Positions 44,518 to 52,598 of a stretch of 64,000 bases of DNA are shown in pieces. The notes beneath the pieces were generated by a model. That model made no database searches. It had not been told where the DNA came from and saw only the letters and a program-made list of their open reading frames with translations. The position numbers and the translations under genes are program-made. Each line of letters begins with the position of its first letter. The stretch's first letter is position 1. Source of the DNA: a bacterium (GTDB lineage: Bacteria > Babelota > Babeliae > Babelales > RVW-14); contig CP064957.1 in the NCBI GenBank assembly GCA_016699045.1, forward strand, positions 930,001 to 994,000. Direction: 5' to 3'.

Positions 44518-44959
44518 CAAATTCGGTGGTAACCCCACCTTCAAGCGTCAATTCTTTTTTGGTGATATCAAAAATACCTTGTGATGCGGTAATTGTGATA
44601 GAGCGTATGGTTGCGGTTACGTTTTCTGACAAATAGCAGCAGTGTTGTGCATGGTCGATTTTTGCTTGTGTGGCTTTAAAAAAAGCGATGGTATCATTTT
44701 TTTTACGCAAGATACCGGTAATGCCTGAGCACTGTATGATATTGGTCATTTTGGTTACAGCACTTTTTTCTGCCGTTATGTGTACGGTTTGATTGTGCGA
44801 GCATTTTTCTTGCAGGTGCATGTTATAAATGAGCATATCTTCTTGCATTGTTGGTTGCTCAACAGTTAGGACGCTTTGTTTTTGTCGTGCGTGATAAAGA
44901 AAAAAAATACTGCCGATAAAAATAAAACAGGCGATGTTTACAAAAATAATAATGCGCAT
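44486..44959 (-). CDS. lptC: LptC-like LPS transport protein
   Basis: The product is about 157 residues from the ATG at 44959; a start at 44998 would overlap kdsC by 35 bp. It has one N-terminal membrane helix (IIIFVNIACFIFIGSIFFLYH) and a periplasmic beta-jellyroll-like rest (IYNMHLQEKCSHNQTVHITAEKSAVTK, SENVTATIRSITITASQGIFD, KELTLEGGVTTEF), the pattern of LptC/YrbK. LptC takes LPS from the inner-membrane LptB2FG complex. Its place directly after kdsC is the classical arrangement and supports the call. Confidence 0.75.
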   Translation of the reverse strand: MRIIIFVNIACFIFIGSIFFLYHARQKQSVLTVEQPTMQEDMLIYNMHLQEKCSHNQTVHITAEKSAVTKMTNIIQCSGITGILRKKNDTIAFFKATQAKIDHAQHCCYLSENVTATIRSITITASQGIFDITKKELTLEGGVTTEFAKEPDTPLQR

Positions 44960-44963
44960 GAAT

Positions 44964-45554
44964 TTATTGTAATGCTTGCGTAATGAGGTCTTGATCAAAA
45001 TGTTTGCCTTGAATGTATAAAATCAGATCAAGTAAGCGTCGATAAGCATGGTCACCGCCATTGCGCGGCACTACAACGTCTGCAAAGTTATGATAATAAA
45101 ATGGAGCATTGAGCGGCGTGGCTAACATCAGTGCTTGATTTTGTTTTTTTACAACAGCGTCATAATGATCGTCACCAAAAATAAGTACTTCGTGGTCAAG
45201 TATCCCGTGCTTCTTTTGTATTTCTTCAATAACAACTAATTTGTCCGATCGCCCGCCAATGCACAGATCATCCGGAATGCCAAGCATGCGTGCGCGAATG
45301 CTGATGGAGCCATGACCTTTGCCGCTCAAAAAAGCGATTAAGATATTTGCTTTTATTGCTTGAACAATTGCAAAGCCATCTTCGGTAGAAAAACGACGTG
45401 AGTTTTCTTGTTCGGCGGTGTAAGCTAAATTGCCATCAGTGAGTGAGCCGTCGATGTCGGTAACAATAAGTTTGATGGCGTTAAGTTTTTTGACCAGATC
45501 TTGATTTGCTAAACATTCTTTGAACCATACAAGATCTTGATGTTGTTTGTGCAT
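44964..45554 (-). CDS. kdsC: KdsC: 3-deoxy-D-manno-octulosonate 8-phosphate phosphatase
   Basis: This 196-residue HAD enzyme makes free Kdo for LPS inner core. It has the DxD motif in IKLIVTDIDGSLTDG near residue 33, with the KdsC-type DIDGSLTDG, then RRFSTEDGFAIVQA, FLSGKGHGSISIRARMLGI and VLIFGDDHYDAVVK (motif with paired Asp). The usual length is 170-190. It lies 8 bp after a HAD phosphatase gene and is followed by the lptC-like gene. Confidence 0.9.
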   Translation of the reverse strand: MHKQHQDLVWFKECLANQDLVKKLNAIKLIVTDIDGSLTDGNLAYTAEQENSRRFSTEDGFAIVQAIKANILIAFLSGKGHGSISIRARMLGIPDDLCIGGRSDKLVVIEEIQKKHGILDHEVLIFGDDHYDAVVKKQNQALMLATPLNAPFYYHNFADVVVPRNGGDHAYRRLLDLILYIQGKHFDQDLITQALQ

Positions 45555-45562
45555 TATGTTTC

Positions 45563-46240
45563 CTACAAATTTTTGATCAATTCTTCTGCTTGGTCGTAGC
45601 TTTTGACTGAGCCGTTAGTATATTGCAAAAAATCTTTGTTGTTATCGTTTTCGATAGCTATGCATTTCATGCCGGCAGCCTGTGCTGCTTGAAAGCCTTG
45701 TACTGTGTCTTCAAATACTAAACATTCTTCAGGCTTAACACCAAGTTTTTGAGCAACAAAAAGAAAGAGAGCTGGATCTGGTTTTGAACGATTTTGTACG
45801 TCGTCGGTACAATACAGATGTGGGCCAAAAAATTTATCCAAGTTCATGGTTTGCGCAATAACACGAAATGGTCCCTTGTGGGCGTTTGTTGCAATGCCGT
45901 GTGGAATATTATTTTGGACCAATTTTTGTTGAAATGATTCAAAGCCATCAATAAAATTTACTTTGTGTTCAAAGTTACGCATGGCGTTGGTAATTTTGAG
46001 ATGAGCGAGTTCTTCGGGTGTGCCAGGCAAATTGAAATTTTCTTTTAATACGCGTGCTTGCACAACAAGCTCCATGCCATCAACAGCAGCAAGAACCTTT
46101 TGTTGTTCTGGTGTTAAATTCAGTACGTTGTATTGTTGTAAAATATCATACGTAGCTTGGCGCCATAAATGTTCAGTTTTTAAAATAGTGCCGTCCATAT
46201 CAAAAATCACGGCTTTAATTTTTTGTTTGAGATCATTCAT
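45563..46240 (-). CDS. HAD-superfamily phosphatase (beta-phosphoglucomutase-like), array copy 1
   Basis: The 225-residue enzyme has the nucleophile motif VIFDMDGTILKTEHLW at residue 12, a helical cap, the TNAHKGPF threonine motif near 118, and KPDPALFLFVAQKLGVKPEECLVFEDTVQGF (motifs III-IV). Such proteins remove phosphate from sugars, nucleotides or glycolate phosphate. It is one of four tandem paralogues; all keep the catalytic residues. Its start lies 12 bp after the stop of copy 2. Confidence 0.85.
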   Translation of the reverse strand: MNDLKQKIKAVIFDMDGTILKTEHLWRQATYDILQQYNVLNLTPEQQKVLAAVDGMELVVQARVLKENFNLPGTPEELAHLKITNAMRNFEHKVNFIDGFESFQQKLVQNNIPHGIATNAHKGPFRVIAQTMNLDKFFGPHLYCTDDVQNRSKPDPALFLFVAQKLGVKPEECLVFEDTVQGFQAAQAAGMKCIAIENDNNKDFLQYTNGSVKSYDQAEELIKNL

Positions 46241-46252
46241 GTTTTAAAATCC

Positions 46253-46930
46253 CTATAATTTTTTTAAAAGTTCTTCAGCGTGATCATACGTCGTGATAGA
46301 GCCATGAACATAGTGCAATAAATCTTTATTCGTTTCATTTTGAATAGCAATGCATTTCATGCCGGCCGCTTGTGCGGCTTTAAAACCATGTACCGTGTCT
46401 TCAAATACTAAGCACTCTTCTGGTTTAACGCCAAGTTTTTCAGCAGCAAAAAGAAAGAGTGCAGGGTCTGGCTTTGAGCGATTGCCAACGTCGTCAACAC
46501 AGTACAAATGCTCGCCAAAAAGATTATCAAGTTTCATGACTTCGATAATAAACATAAAAGGTGTTTTGCGTGTATTGGTGGCAACGCCATGTGGGATGCC
46601 GTGCTCAACAAGCTTTTTTTGAAAAGCAATAAAGCCATGAATAAATTGCATGCCCGTTTTAAGGTGGTTCATGGCCATGGCATCCTGCAGCTGAGCGATT
46701 TCTTCTAAGGTGCCAGGCAATGAGAAATATTCTTTAAAAAGGCGAGCACTGGCTATAGCGTCCATGCCGGTGAGTTTTGATAAAATCTCTTCCTGTTCTT
46801 GACTTATGTTGGTGATGTTATGATGTTGTAAGAGGTCCTTTGTTGACAGGTCCCACAAAGCTTCGGTGTTCAGGATGGTGCCGTCCATATCAAAAATAAT
46901 GGCTTTAATTTTTTGTTTGAGATCATTCAT
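46253..46930 (-). CDS. HAD-superfamily phosphatase, array copy 2
   Basis: The 225-residue paralogue has IIFDMDGTILNTEALW, a cap with YFSLPGTLEEIAQLQD, TNTRKTPFMF and KPDPALFLFAAEKLGVKPEECLVFEDTVHGF. It is closest to copy 3, with long stretches nearly identical at the DNA level (46340-46460 against 47030-47150), so the pair arose recently or is kept alike by gene conversion. It overlaps copy 3 by 8 bp. Confidence 0.85.
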   Translation of the reverse strand: MNDLKQKIKAIIFDMDGTILNTEALWDLSTKDLLQHHNITNISQEQEEILSKLTGMDAIASARLFKEYFSLPGTLEEIAQLQDAMAMNHLKTGMQFIHGFIAFQKKLVEHGIPHGVATNTRKTPFMFIIEVMKLDNLFGEHLYCVDDVGNRSKPDPALFLFAAEKLGVKPEECLVFEDTVHGFKAAQAAGMKCIAIQNETNKDLLHYVHGSITTYDHAEELLKKL

Positions 46931-47621
46931 GTTTTAAGATCCCTATAATTTTTTTTAAGAGTTCTTCGGCGTGGTCGTAGCTAGTGATAGAGCCATGAAC
47001 ATGGTGCAATAAATCTTTATTGGTATCATTTTGAATAGCAATGCATTTCATGCCGGCAGCTTGTGCGGCTTTAAAACCATGTACCGTGTCTTCAAACACT
47101 AAGCACTCTTCAGGTTTAACGCCAAGTTTTTCAGCAACAAAAAGAAAGAGTGCAGGGTCTGGTTTGGGACGATTGTCAACATCGTCAACGCAGTACAAAT
47201 GCTGCCCAAAAAGATTATCAAGTTTCATGACTTCGATAATAAACATAAAAGGTGTTTTGCGTGTGTTGGTAGCAATGCCGTGCGGGATGCCGTGCTCAAC
47301 AAGCTTTTTTTGAAAGGCAATAAAGCCATGAATAAATTGCATGCCTGTTTTAAAACGGTTTACGGCCATCATATCTTGCAATTGAGTTATTTCTTCCAAG
47401 GAGCCTGGTAGCGAGAAGCATTCTTTGAAAAGACGGGCTCTGGTCATAGATCCCATGCCATCAAGATTTGATAATATTTTTTGCTGTTCAGGAGTTACGT
47501 TGGTGATGTTGTGATGTTGTAAAAGATCGTTGGTTGCCAATCCCCACAAAGCTTCAGTATTGAGAATGGTACCATCCATATCAAAAATAATAGCTTTAAT
47601 CTTTTTTTTGATTTCAATCAT
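46923..47621 (-). CDS. HAD-superfamily phosphatase, array copy 3
   Basis: The 232-residue paralogue has IIFDMDGTILNTEALWGLA, SLPGSLEEITQLQDMMA, TNTRKTPFMF and FEDTVHGFKAAQAAGMKC. It differs from copy 2 mainly in the cap. A 111-bp gap separates it from copy 4, so the first three copies plus kdsC and lptC may form one transcript beginning here. Confidence 0.85.
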   Translation of the reverse strand: MIEIKKKIKAIIFDMDGTILNTEALWGLATNDLLQHHNITNVTPEQQKILSNLDGMGSMTRARLFKECFSLPGSLEEITQLQDMMAVNRFKTGMQFIHGFIAFQKKLVEHGIPHGIATNTRKTPFMFIIEVMKLDNLFGQHLYCVDDVDNRPKPDPALFLFVAEKLGVKPEECLVFEDTVHGFKAAQAAGMKCIAIQNDTNKDLLHHVHGSITSYDHAEELLKKIIGILKHE

Positions 47622-47732
47622 GCTCCGCCCTTAGTTATGATAATAGTATGAGCTGATTATAAATATTGACTAAGATATGTCTAGAAAGATTGGGAGAAAA
47701 AAAGGGAAACGGCTTGGGGGGCATTAAGAAAG

Positions 47733-48407
47733 TTAAATCTTTCTTAATGCATCTTCTGCTTGGTCATAGCTATCTATAGCATCTTGAGCAAGGTCAAGAA
47801 TGTTTTTATTATTGTTGTTTTTAAGAGCTATACATTTCATGCCGGCAGCTTGTGCTGCTTTAAAGCCGTGTATAGAATCTTCAAACACAATGCATTCTTC
47901 AGGTTTTACACCAAGCATTGCTGCCGTGTGCAAAAAAAGGTCCGGATCTGGCTTTGGTTTTTGGACGTGTTCAATGGAATAAATATTCTCACCAAACAGT
48001 CGTTTAAAATTCATTGTCTCGACAATTGTCTTCAGATGGTCTGGATGTGCGTTTGTAGCAAGACCTGAAGGAATATTATACTGCTGAAGTTTGGTATGAA
48101 ATTGTTCAAACCCAGGAATGAATTCCATAGCTTTAAAAAAATACGTGTTTGCCAAGGCAAGTTTAAGATTAAAAACCTCGTCTGCAGAAGCTGGTAAATT
48201 AAATCGTGTTTTTAATTCAACAGCTGACTTTGGCAACGACATGCCGGCAAGAGAATCAAGGAACGTCTGATCTTCGTCGCTTAACGTTTCTACTCCTTGG
48301 AGTTTGAGAACATCGAGGGTTACCTTTTTCCAAATGTGTTCAGTTTTGATTATGGTGCCATCCATATCAAAAATGACTGCTTTTATTTTGTACTTAAGAT
48401 CTTCCAT
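47733..48407 (-). CDS. HAD-superfamily phosphatase, array copy 4
   Basis: The 224-residue most divergent member has VIFDMDGTIIKTEHIWKKV, TRFNLPASADEVFN, TNAHPDHLKTIVE and KPDPDLFLHTAAMLGVKPEECIVFEDSIHGF. It has its own GGAGGCAC ribosome site and stands 111 bp from copy 3. The Asp nucleophile, Asp acid, Thr and Lys are all present. Confidence 0.85.
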   Translation of the reverse strand: MEDLKYKIKAVIFDMDGTIIKTEHIWKKVTLDVLKLQGVETLSDEDQTFLDSLAGMSLPKSAVELKTRFNLPASADEVFNLKLALANTYFFKAMEFIPGFEQFHTKLQQYNIPSGLATNAHPDHLKTIVETMNFKRLFGENIYSIEHVQKPKPDPDLFLHTAAMLGVKPEECIVFEDSIHGFKAAQAAGMKCIALKNNNNKNILDLAQDAIDSYDQAEDALRKI

Positions 48408-48719
48408 CGTGCCTCCTTTCGTTTATTTGAAGTATTGATGTAGATTTATTTTGCTTAATTCTAATAGTTTCTGAGACAGAAAGTACAGAATTTACTACTT
48501 TACTAGTTTATCAGGAGAAAAAATTATGTCAAATTGAAAATATCAAAGCGGTTGGGGTTTGGGTAAAAGGGCCGTTTTTAGAGTGATTATCGGTAAAAAT
48601 CAGATTAATTGACAGACCAAAGCCTAATTTCAATATTGCAAGTTATCCTTTTTTGGTTAGTATGAATGGGCAATAAAGATACAAAACGTGGTAAGTGAGA
48701 TTGAATGTAGGAGAGAAGT
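48408..48719. other. Divergent intergenic region before uppS
   Basis: This 312-bp AT-rich stretch separates the divergent HAD array and uppS. It holds a good AGGAG (48514-48518) in front of a four-codon frame (ATG at 48527, TGA at 48536-48538), which could be a leader or chance. No RNA gene is seen. Confidence 0.4.
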
Positions 48720-49409
48720 ATGCAGATGCAGCATCTTGCGATTATTCCCGATGGAAATAGAAGATGGGCGGCGAAAAACAAGCTCGAGTCTGTCTTTGGG
48801 CATCGCAAAGGTATGGATACGTTGCGATTTGCCATTCAGGTTTGTTTGAAAAATAGTATAAAATATCTTTCGCTTTATACCTTTTCTCTCGAAAATTTTT
48901 CTAGATCTCAAGCAGAGCAGAGTTATTTTTTTAAGCTATTTTTCGAATTTAAAAAAGAAGTACCTGATTTGGTGGCACGAGGCGTTTCGGTGCGTTTTCT
49001 TGGCGATCGTTCCTATTTTCCTCAGGATGTTCTTTCGGTCATTGATGAAGTTGAAGAAAAAACAAAATCATGCAACACGCTTTTTCTGAACTTGCTTTTT
49101 TGCTATGGCTCTCAACAAGAGATTGTTTTTGCGGCGCGTTCTTTGGCAAAAAAAGTTCAACAGGGGGAAATGAAGCTTGAAGATATTACGGCAGACTCTC
49201 TTAAAAATTCTTTATGGACATCTGGCATGCCAGACCCAGATCTTATTATTCGTACCGGTAATACGATTCGCGTGAGCAATTTTTTGTTGTTTCAAGCAGC
49301 TTATAGCGAATATATGTTTTTAGATTGTTTTTGGCCTGAAGTTACTGAAGAAATTTTGCAAGAGTGTGTAAACAAATTTGATACGATTAAACGAAATATT
49401 GGGGCTTAG
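48720..49409 (+). CDS. uppS: Isoprenyl transferase (undecaprenyl diphosphate synthase)
   Basis: The 229-residue enzyme makes the C55 lipid carrier for peptidoglycan and LPS. The catalytic Asp is in LAIIPDGNRRWA at the N-terminus, with GHRKGMDTL, YLSLYTFSLENFSRS near residue 55, LNLLFCYGSQQEI and PDPDLIIRTGNTIRVSNFLLFQAAYSEYMF-type text (conserved RxSxFL). The usual short N-terminal helix is missing, so it is near the short end of the family. AGGAG lies seven bases before the ATG. It is followed by gpsA after 4 bp. Confidence 0.95.
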   Translation: MQMQHLAIIPDGNRRWAAKNKLESVFGHRKGMDTLRFAIQVCLKNSIKYLSLYTFSLENFSRSQAEQSYFFKLFFEFKKEVPDLVARGVSVRFLGDRSYFPQDVLSVIDEVEEKTKSCNTLFLNLLFCYGSQQEIVFAARSLAKKVQQGEMKLEDITADSLKNSLWTSGMPDPDLIIRTGNTIRVSNFLLFQAAYSEYMFLDCFWPEVTEEILQECVNKFDTIKRNIGA

Positions 49410-49413
49410 AATA

Positions 49414-50403
49414 GTGAATAAGCAGATTGCGGTTTTGGGTGCAGGTGCATGGGGTACAGCAATTGCTCAATTGTTGGCAACTAATGGCCATGATGTTTTG
49501 TTGTGGGCATTGGAACCTGAAGTAGTGAGTGCCATTGAAACAACACGCATTAATCAACCGTATTTGCCTGGTATTACTTTGCATAAAAAGATTTCGGTTA
49601 CTGCCGATCTTGCGGTGGCGGTACGAGATAAAAAATGGATTTTTGAAGCGATTCCCGTTGCGTTTTTACGTTCTCTGCTCGAGCGTGCAAAGCCGCACGT
49701 TTCTGATGAGACGGTGTGGGTGGCGTTGAGCAAAGGAATTGAACGAGAAACGCTCTTACTGCCGACCGAAATTGTTTGTGATGTTTATGGTAAAAAAACG
49801 TCAGTTGCGGTTTTGAGTGGCCCCACCTTTGCTCAGGAACTGGTGGCACAACAAATCAGTGCTGCAGCAATTGCTTCTCCTGACAAAGTGGTATTAAAAG
49901 AGTTGGCGGGCATGTTGGCAAACAATTTTTTTAAGCCGTACACATCGACTGATACCGTTGGGGTGCAACTTGGCGGGAGCATGAAAAATGTTTTAGCGCT
50001 TGCAGTGGGGATAGCACAGGGGCATAATTGTGCGTCGAACACAACCGCGTATTTATTGACCGTTGGTCTGGACGAAATCAGTCGTTTAATTATTCATTGT
50101 GGCGGTAAAACTGATACGGTTTATGGCTTGTCTGGTCTTGGCGATATCATGCTGACCTGTTTTGGTTCGCTGAGCAAAAACTTACGAGCCGGTACGTTGT
50201 TGGGAAAAAATCGTTCAATTGAAGCATTGAAAAAAGATTTTACAACTTTGCCTGAAGGTATTAATACGGCTCAAACTATTAATCAGCTTTTGGCGCGGGA
50301 AGGTTTAACGTTGCCACTTTTTTGCTGGGCTTATTCATATCTTTTTGAGACGGCGTGTTTTGAAGATTTGTTTGTTTCTTTGCGTGCTCATCAGCAGCTT
50401 TAA
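49414..50403 (+). CDS. gpsA: Glycerol-3-phosphate dehydrogenase [NAD(P)+]
   Basis: The 330-residue protein (GTG start at 49414; an ATG at 49378 would overlap uppS) makes glycerol-3-phosphate for phospholipids. It has IAVLGAGAWGTAIAQLLA near residue 5, WVALSKGIERET, AVLSGPTFAQE near 135, GGSMKNVLALAVGIAQG with the catalytic Lys near 190, and GLSGLGDIMLTCFGSLSKN near 245. It follows uppS closely. Its last 125 bp overlap the convergent ComEC-like gene. Confidence 0.95.
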   Translation: MNKQIAVLGAGAWGTAIAQLLATNGHDVLLWALEPEVVSAIETTRINQPYLPGITLHKKISVTADLAVAVRDKKWIFEAIPVAFLRSLLERAKPHVSDETVWVALSKGIERETLLLPTEIVCDVYGKKTSVAVLSGPTFAQELVAQQISAAAIASPDKVVLKELAGMLANNFFKPYTSTDTVGVQLGGSMKNVLALAVGIAQGHNCASNTTAYLLTVGLDEISRLIIHCGGKTDTVYGLSGLGDIMLTCFGSLSKNLRAGTLLGKNRSIEALKKDFTTLPEGINTAQTINQLLAREGLTLPLFCWAYSYLFETACFEDLFVSLRAHQQL

Positions 50404-51244
50404 GATCTTTGTTGTTTTTGTTCCAGATGCCGGTTCGTGCTAGCATAATATTCTTTGCTGCTATTATTCTTTTAAGTGCAAAAAATGCCCGCCACCCTGC
50501 TTTGTTTAATGGTTTTTCAAAGTAAGGAAAAGTAACTTTTTTGACATTAAAATACTGACAAAATGTTGTGGCGCCCACAAAGCTTCTTGTTCCCGGTCTG
50601 AGCAAAATTAATTCATTAATGATTGGTGTGCCAAAATTTTTGGCCATGTACGGACGCAACTCAAATTCAACGACTTTTTCTGGTGATTGCTTGCTGTTAA
50701 AATAACCATCATCAACAAATGTGAGCTGCCCATCGCTATCTTTCTCGATAGAAAATTTATCAGAGACTTTGCAGATCGATTCTTGATTTTTTATTTTGAT
50801 CTGTTGATATATCCACAAGCTGGTACAAATTGCTAACAAAAAAATGCTCAAAAAGGCGATTCGTTTGTGTAATGATTTGATGAGTGGGCTGCTAATGATA
50901 ATGAACGTGATACAGGGAATGCTTGCCAAAAACCACCAGCCTGGATGTACAAAATTTATGTGGCATGATTCGTTTGAAAAATGTAAAACGGAGTCCCATT
51001 TGTGCGTAAGTTTAGTTAATAAAAAAGCAAACCAGGCGTTGGGTATGCCGGCAAGTTCACTGAAAAAAAAGAGTGTGCTGAGAACAATAAATAACATGAG
51101 CACGGGTGTAAAAATGAGGTTGCCTACGAGAGAGAGAAATGAAAGCGAAAGGCCCCAGCTAATTAAAATGGGCAGACTTACCAGCGTGATAACCAGTTGT
51201 ACGTAGAGATAATTAAGTAAATATGATTTAACCGCTGTCTTCAT
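50279..51244 (-). CDS. ComEC-like membrane protein with a degenerate MBL-type end
   Basis: The 321-residue protein has four to five transmembrane helices in its first 150 residues with the ComEC competence-domain flavour (SLPILISWGLSLSFLSLVGNLIFTPVLMLF). Then DGQLTFVDDGYFNSKQSPE and ELILLRPGTRSFVGATTFCQYFNVKKVTFPYF follow the layout of the ComEC metallo-beta-lactamase-like domain, but the His-x-His-x-Asp-His motif expected in the LxLxH slot is replaced by RPGTRS. The C-terminal 60 residues are Lys/Asn-rich. It is much shorter than full ComEC, so it may be a truncated or specialised channel part. It is the last gene of degT-tmk-holB. Confidence 0.6.
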   Translation of the reverse strand: MKTAVKSYLLNYLYVQLVITLVSLPILISWGLSLSFLSLVGNLIFTPVLMLFIVLSTLFFFSELAGIPNAWFAFLLTKLTHKWDSVLHFSNESCHINFVHPGWWFLASIPCITFIIISSPLIKSLHKRIAFLSIFLLAICTSLWIYQQIKIKNQESICKVSDKFSIEKDSDGQLTFVDDGYFNSKQSPEKVVEFELRPYMAKNFGTPIINELILLRPGTRSFVGATTFCQYFNVKKVTFPYFEKPLNKAGWRAFFALKRIIAAKNIMLARTGIWNKNNKDLKAADEHAKKQTNLQNTPSQKDMNKPSKKVATLNLPAPKAD

Positions 51245-51975
51245 GGCCGCGGAAAGCTTAAATAAAGCGTTTTAAAAAAGAGTAACGAGCTGCCAGATTG
51301 AGGCGGCTTATGAAGTTTGTCTTTTAAAAATTCAATAACCGTTTCACAATATTTTTTATCAATTGATTTTGGTGATGAATATGATGCGATTAATTTTTGA
51401 GAAAAATAATGCAACATGTCATTGACTATCTCAGTGGCAAGACTGTCTGTTAATGCAGCTTTGCGTAATTCTTGTTCAAATTCAAAAGGCAAGTCACGCT
51501 TGGCCTCGTCATAAAAAAAAGTACATAGCGCGGGGGTCGAATAAGTAGCTGTATTGCTGTGCAAACGAACAACGTGGCAGCGCGAAAGGATGGTTGGTAA
51601 CAACGCTTGTTCGTTAGTTGTTAACAAAAGAAAAAAATAGCCCTGTGGCGGTTCTTCAAGAACTTTAAGCAGTTTGTTGGCGGCCGCTACATTTAATGTG
51701 TGAGCATGTTCAAGTACAAAGAAAAATGATTCATTTGCATCCAAACTTAAGGCTGTTTTTTCAAAAATAACCTCAAGGTCGCTCAGTGTATAGTCATTTT
51801 CTGGGCAAATCCAGATCATGCCAAAATGTTGGTGATTTTTGATTTGGCGGCAACTGGTACAAAAACAATCGCCAACTCGCGCCTGTGGGCAGAAATTTTT
51901 TTGCACGTAATGTTCGGCCTGCGCGATGGTATCATCGTTTGAGCCGACAAATAGTTGCGTTGGAATGGTTGTCAT
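51241..51975 (-). CDS. holB: DNA polymerase III delta-prime subunit
   Basis: The product is about 244 residues, with a start at 51975 that overlaps the tmk stop by ATGA. The AAA+ clamp-loader layout is present: a four-Cys zinc module (FCPQARVGDCFCTSCRQI) near residue 40, MIWICPENDYTLSDLEVIFE, SFFFVLEHAHTLNVAAANKLLKVLEEPP (Walker-B-like strand and sensor helix) and LPTILSRCHVVRL (SRC motif). The P-loop is absent, as in delta-prime. It loads the sliding clamp at the replication fork. Linkage to tmk is the classical tmk-holB pairing. Confidence 0.9.
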   Translation of the reverse strand: MTTIPTQLFVGSNDDTIAQAEHYVQKNFCPQARVGDCFCTSCRQIKNHQHFGMIWICPENDYTLSDLEVIFEKTALSLDANESFFFVLEHAHTLNVAAANKLLKVLEEPPQGYFFLLLTTNEQALLPTILSRCHVVRLHSNTATYSTPALCTFFYDEAKRDLPFEFEQELRKAALTDSLATEIVNDMLHYFSQKLIASYSSPKSIDKKYCETVIEFLKDKLHKPPQSGSSLLFFKTLYLSFPRP

Positions 51976-52598
51976 TTTTGTAATCTTTTTTCCAGTGTTT
52001 GCCACGCTTGGTGCATTAATGTTTCTTCATCAAGCATGCCATCAAGGGTTACCACATTAGTCCGCGTAGCAAAAATATCCTCAAATCCTTGAGCAGTTTG
52101 TTGCCAGAACAGCCTATCACGTTTTTCAAAAGAGGTTAAGCCAAGGTTGCGTTTTGCTAGACGGGCTTGCGCTATTGTCACATCAAGCTTTACAAAAAAG
52201 ACCAAATCAGGCTCTATTCCCTGCATGACCCAGCGATTAACGTTGGCAATCATGGTCCGGTCAAGGTTGTAGCCGTACCCTTGGTAGGCAAGCGATGAAT
52301 CTGCTCCGCGGTCTGAAATGACGGTAACGCCTTGTTGTAGTGCTGGAATAATAATATGTTCAAAATGCTGGGCCCGGTCTGCGGCAAACAGCAAAAACTC
52401 TGCTGCTGGGCAGAGTGGCTCTTCTTGCGTTTGCAAAATAGTTCGTAAACTTTTGCCAAGAGGAGAGCCGCCCGGCTCTTTAGTGAGCAGGGCGGCTTGA
52501 TTGTTTTGTTCAAGTTGTTGAGCTAAATGGCGGGCTAGTGTAGATTTGCCGCTACCATCGATACCTTCAATAACTATAAAATAACCTTTATGCGGCAT
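51972..52598 (-). CDS. tmk: Thymidylate kinase
   Basis: The enzyme (208 residues from the ATG at 52598; a start at 52604 is also possible) makes dTDP from dTMP. Visible motifs are FIVIEGIDGSGKSTLARHL (P-loop) near residue 5, TKEPGGSPLGK (the DR/EPGG motif) near 38, LLFAADRAQHFEHI near 70, SDRGADSSLAYQGYG near 97 and DLVFFVKLDV. It overlaps degT by 11 bp and holB by 4 bp. Confidence 0.95.
   Translation of the reverse strand: MPHKGYFIVIEGIDGSGKSTLARHLAQQLEQNNQAALLTKEPGGSPLGKSLRTILQTQEEPLCPAAEFLLFAADRAQHFEHIIIPALQQGVTVISDRGADSSLAYQGYGYNLDRTMIANVNRWVMQGIEPDLVFFVKLDVTIAQARLAKRNLGLTSFEKRDRLFWQQTAQGFEDIFATRTNVVTLDGMLDEETLMHQAWQTLEKRLQK

Noticed and set aside
48527..48538. Four-codon frame with a good ribosome site before uppS
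   Set aside because: Too short to claim as a leader peptide without conservation; noted only in the spacer entry.
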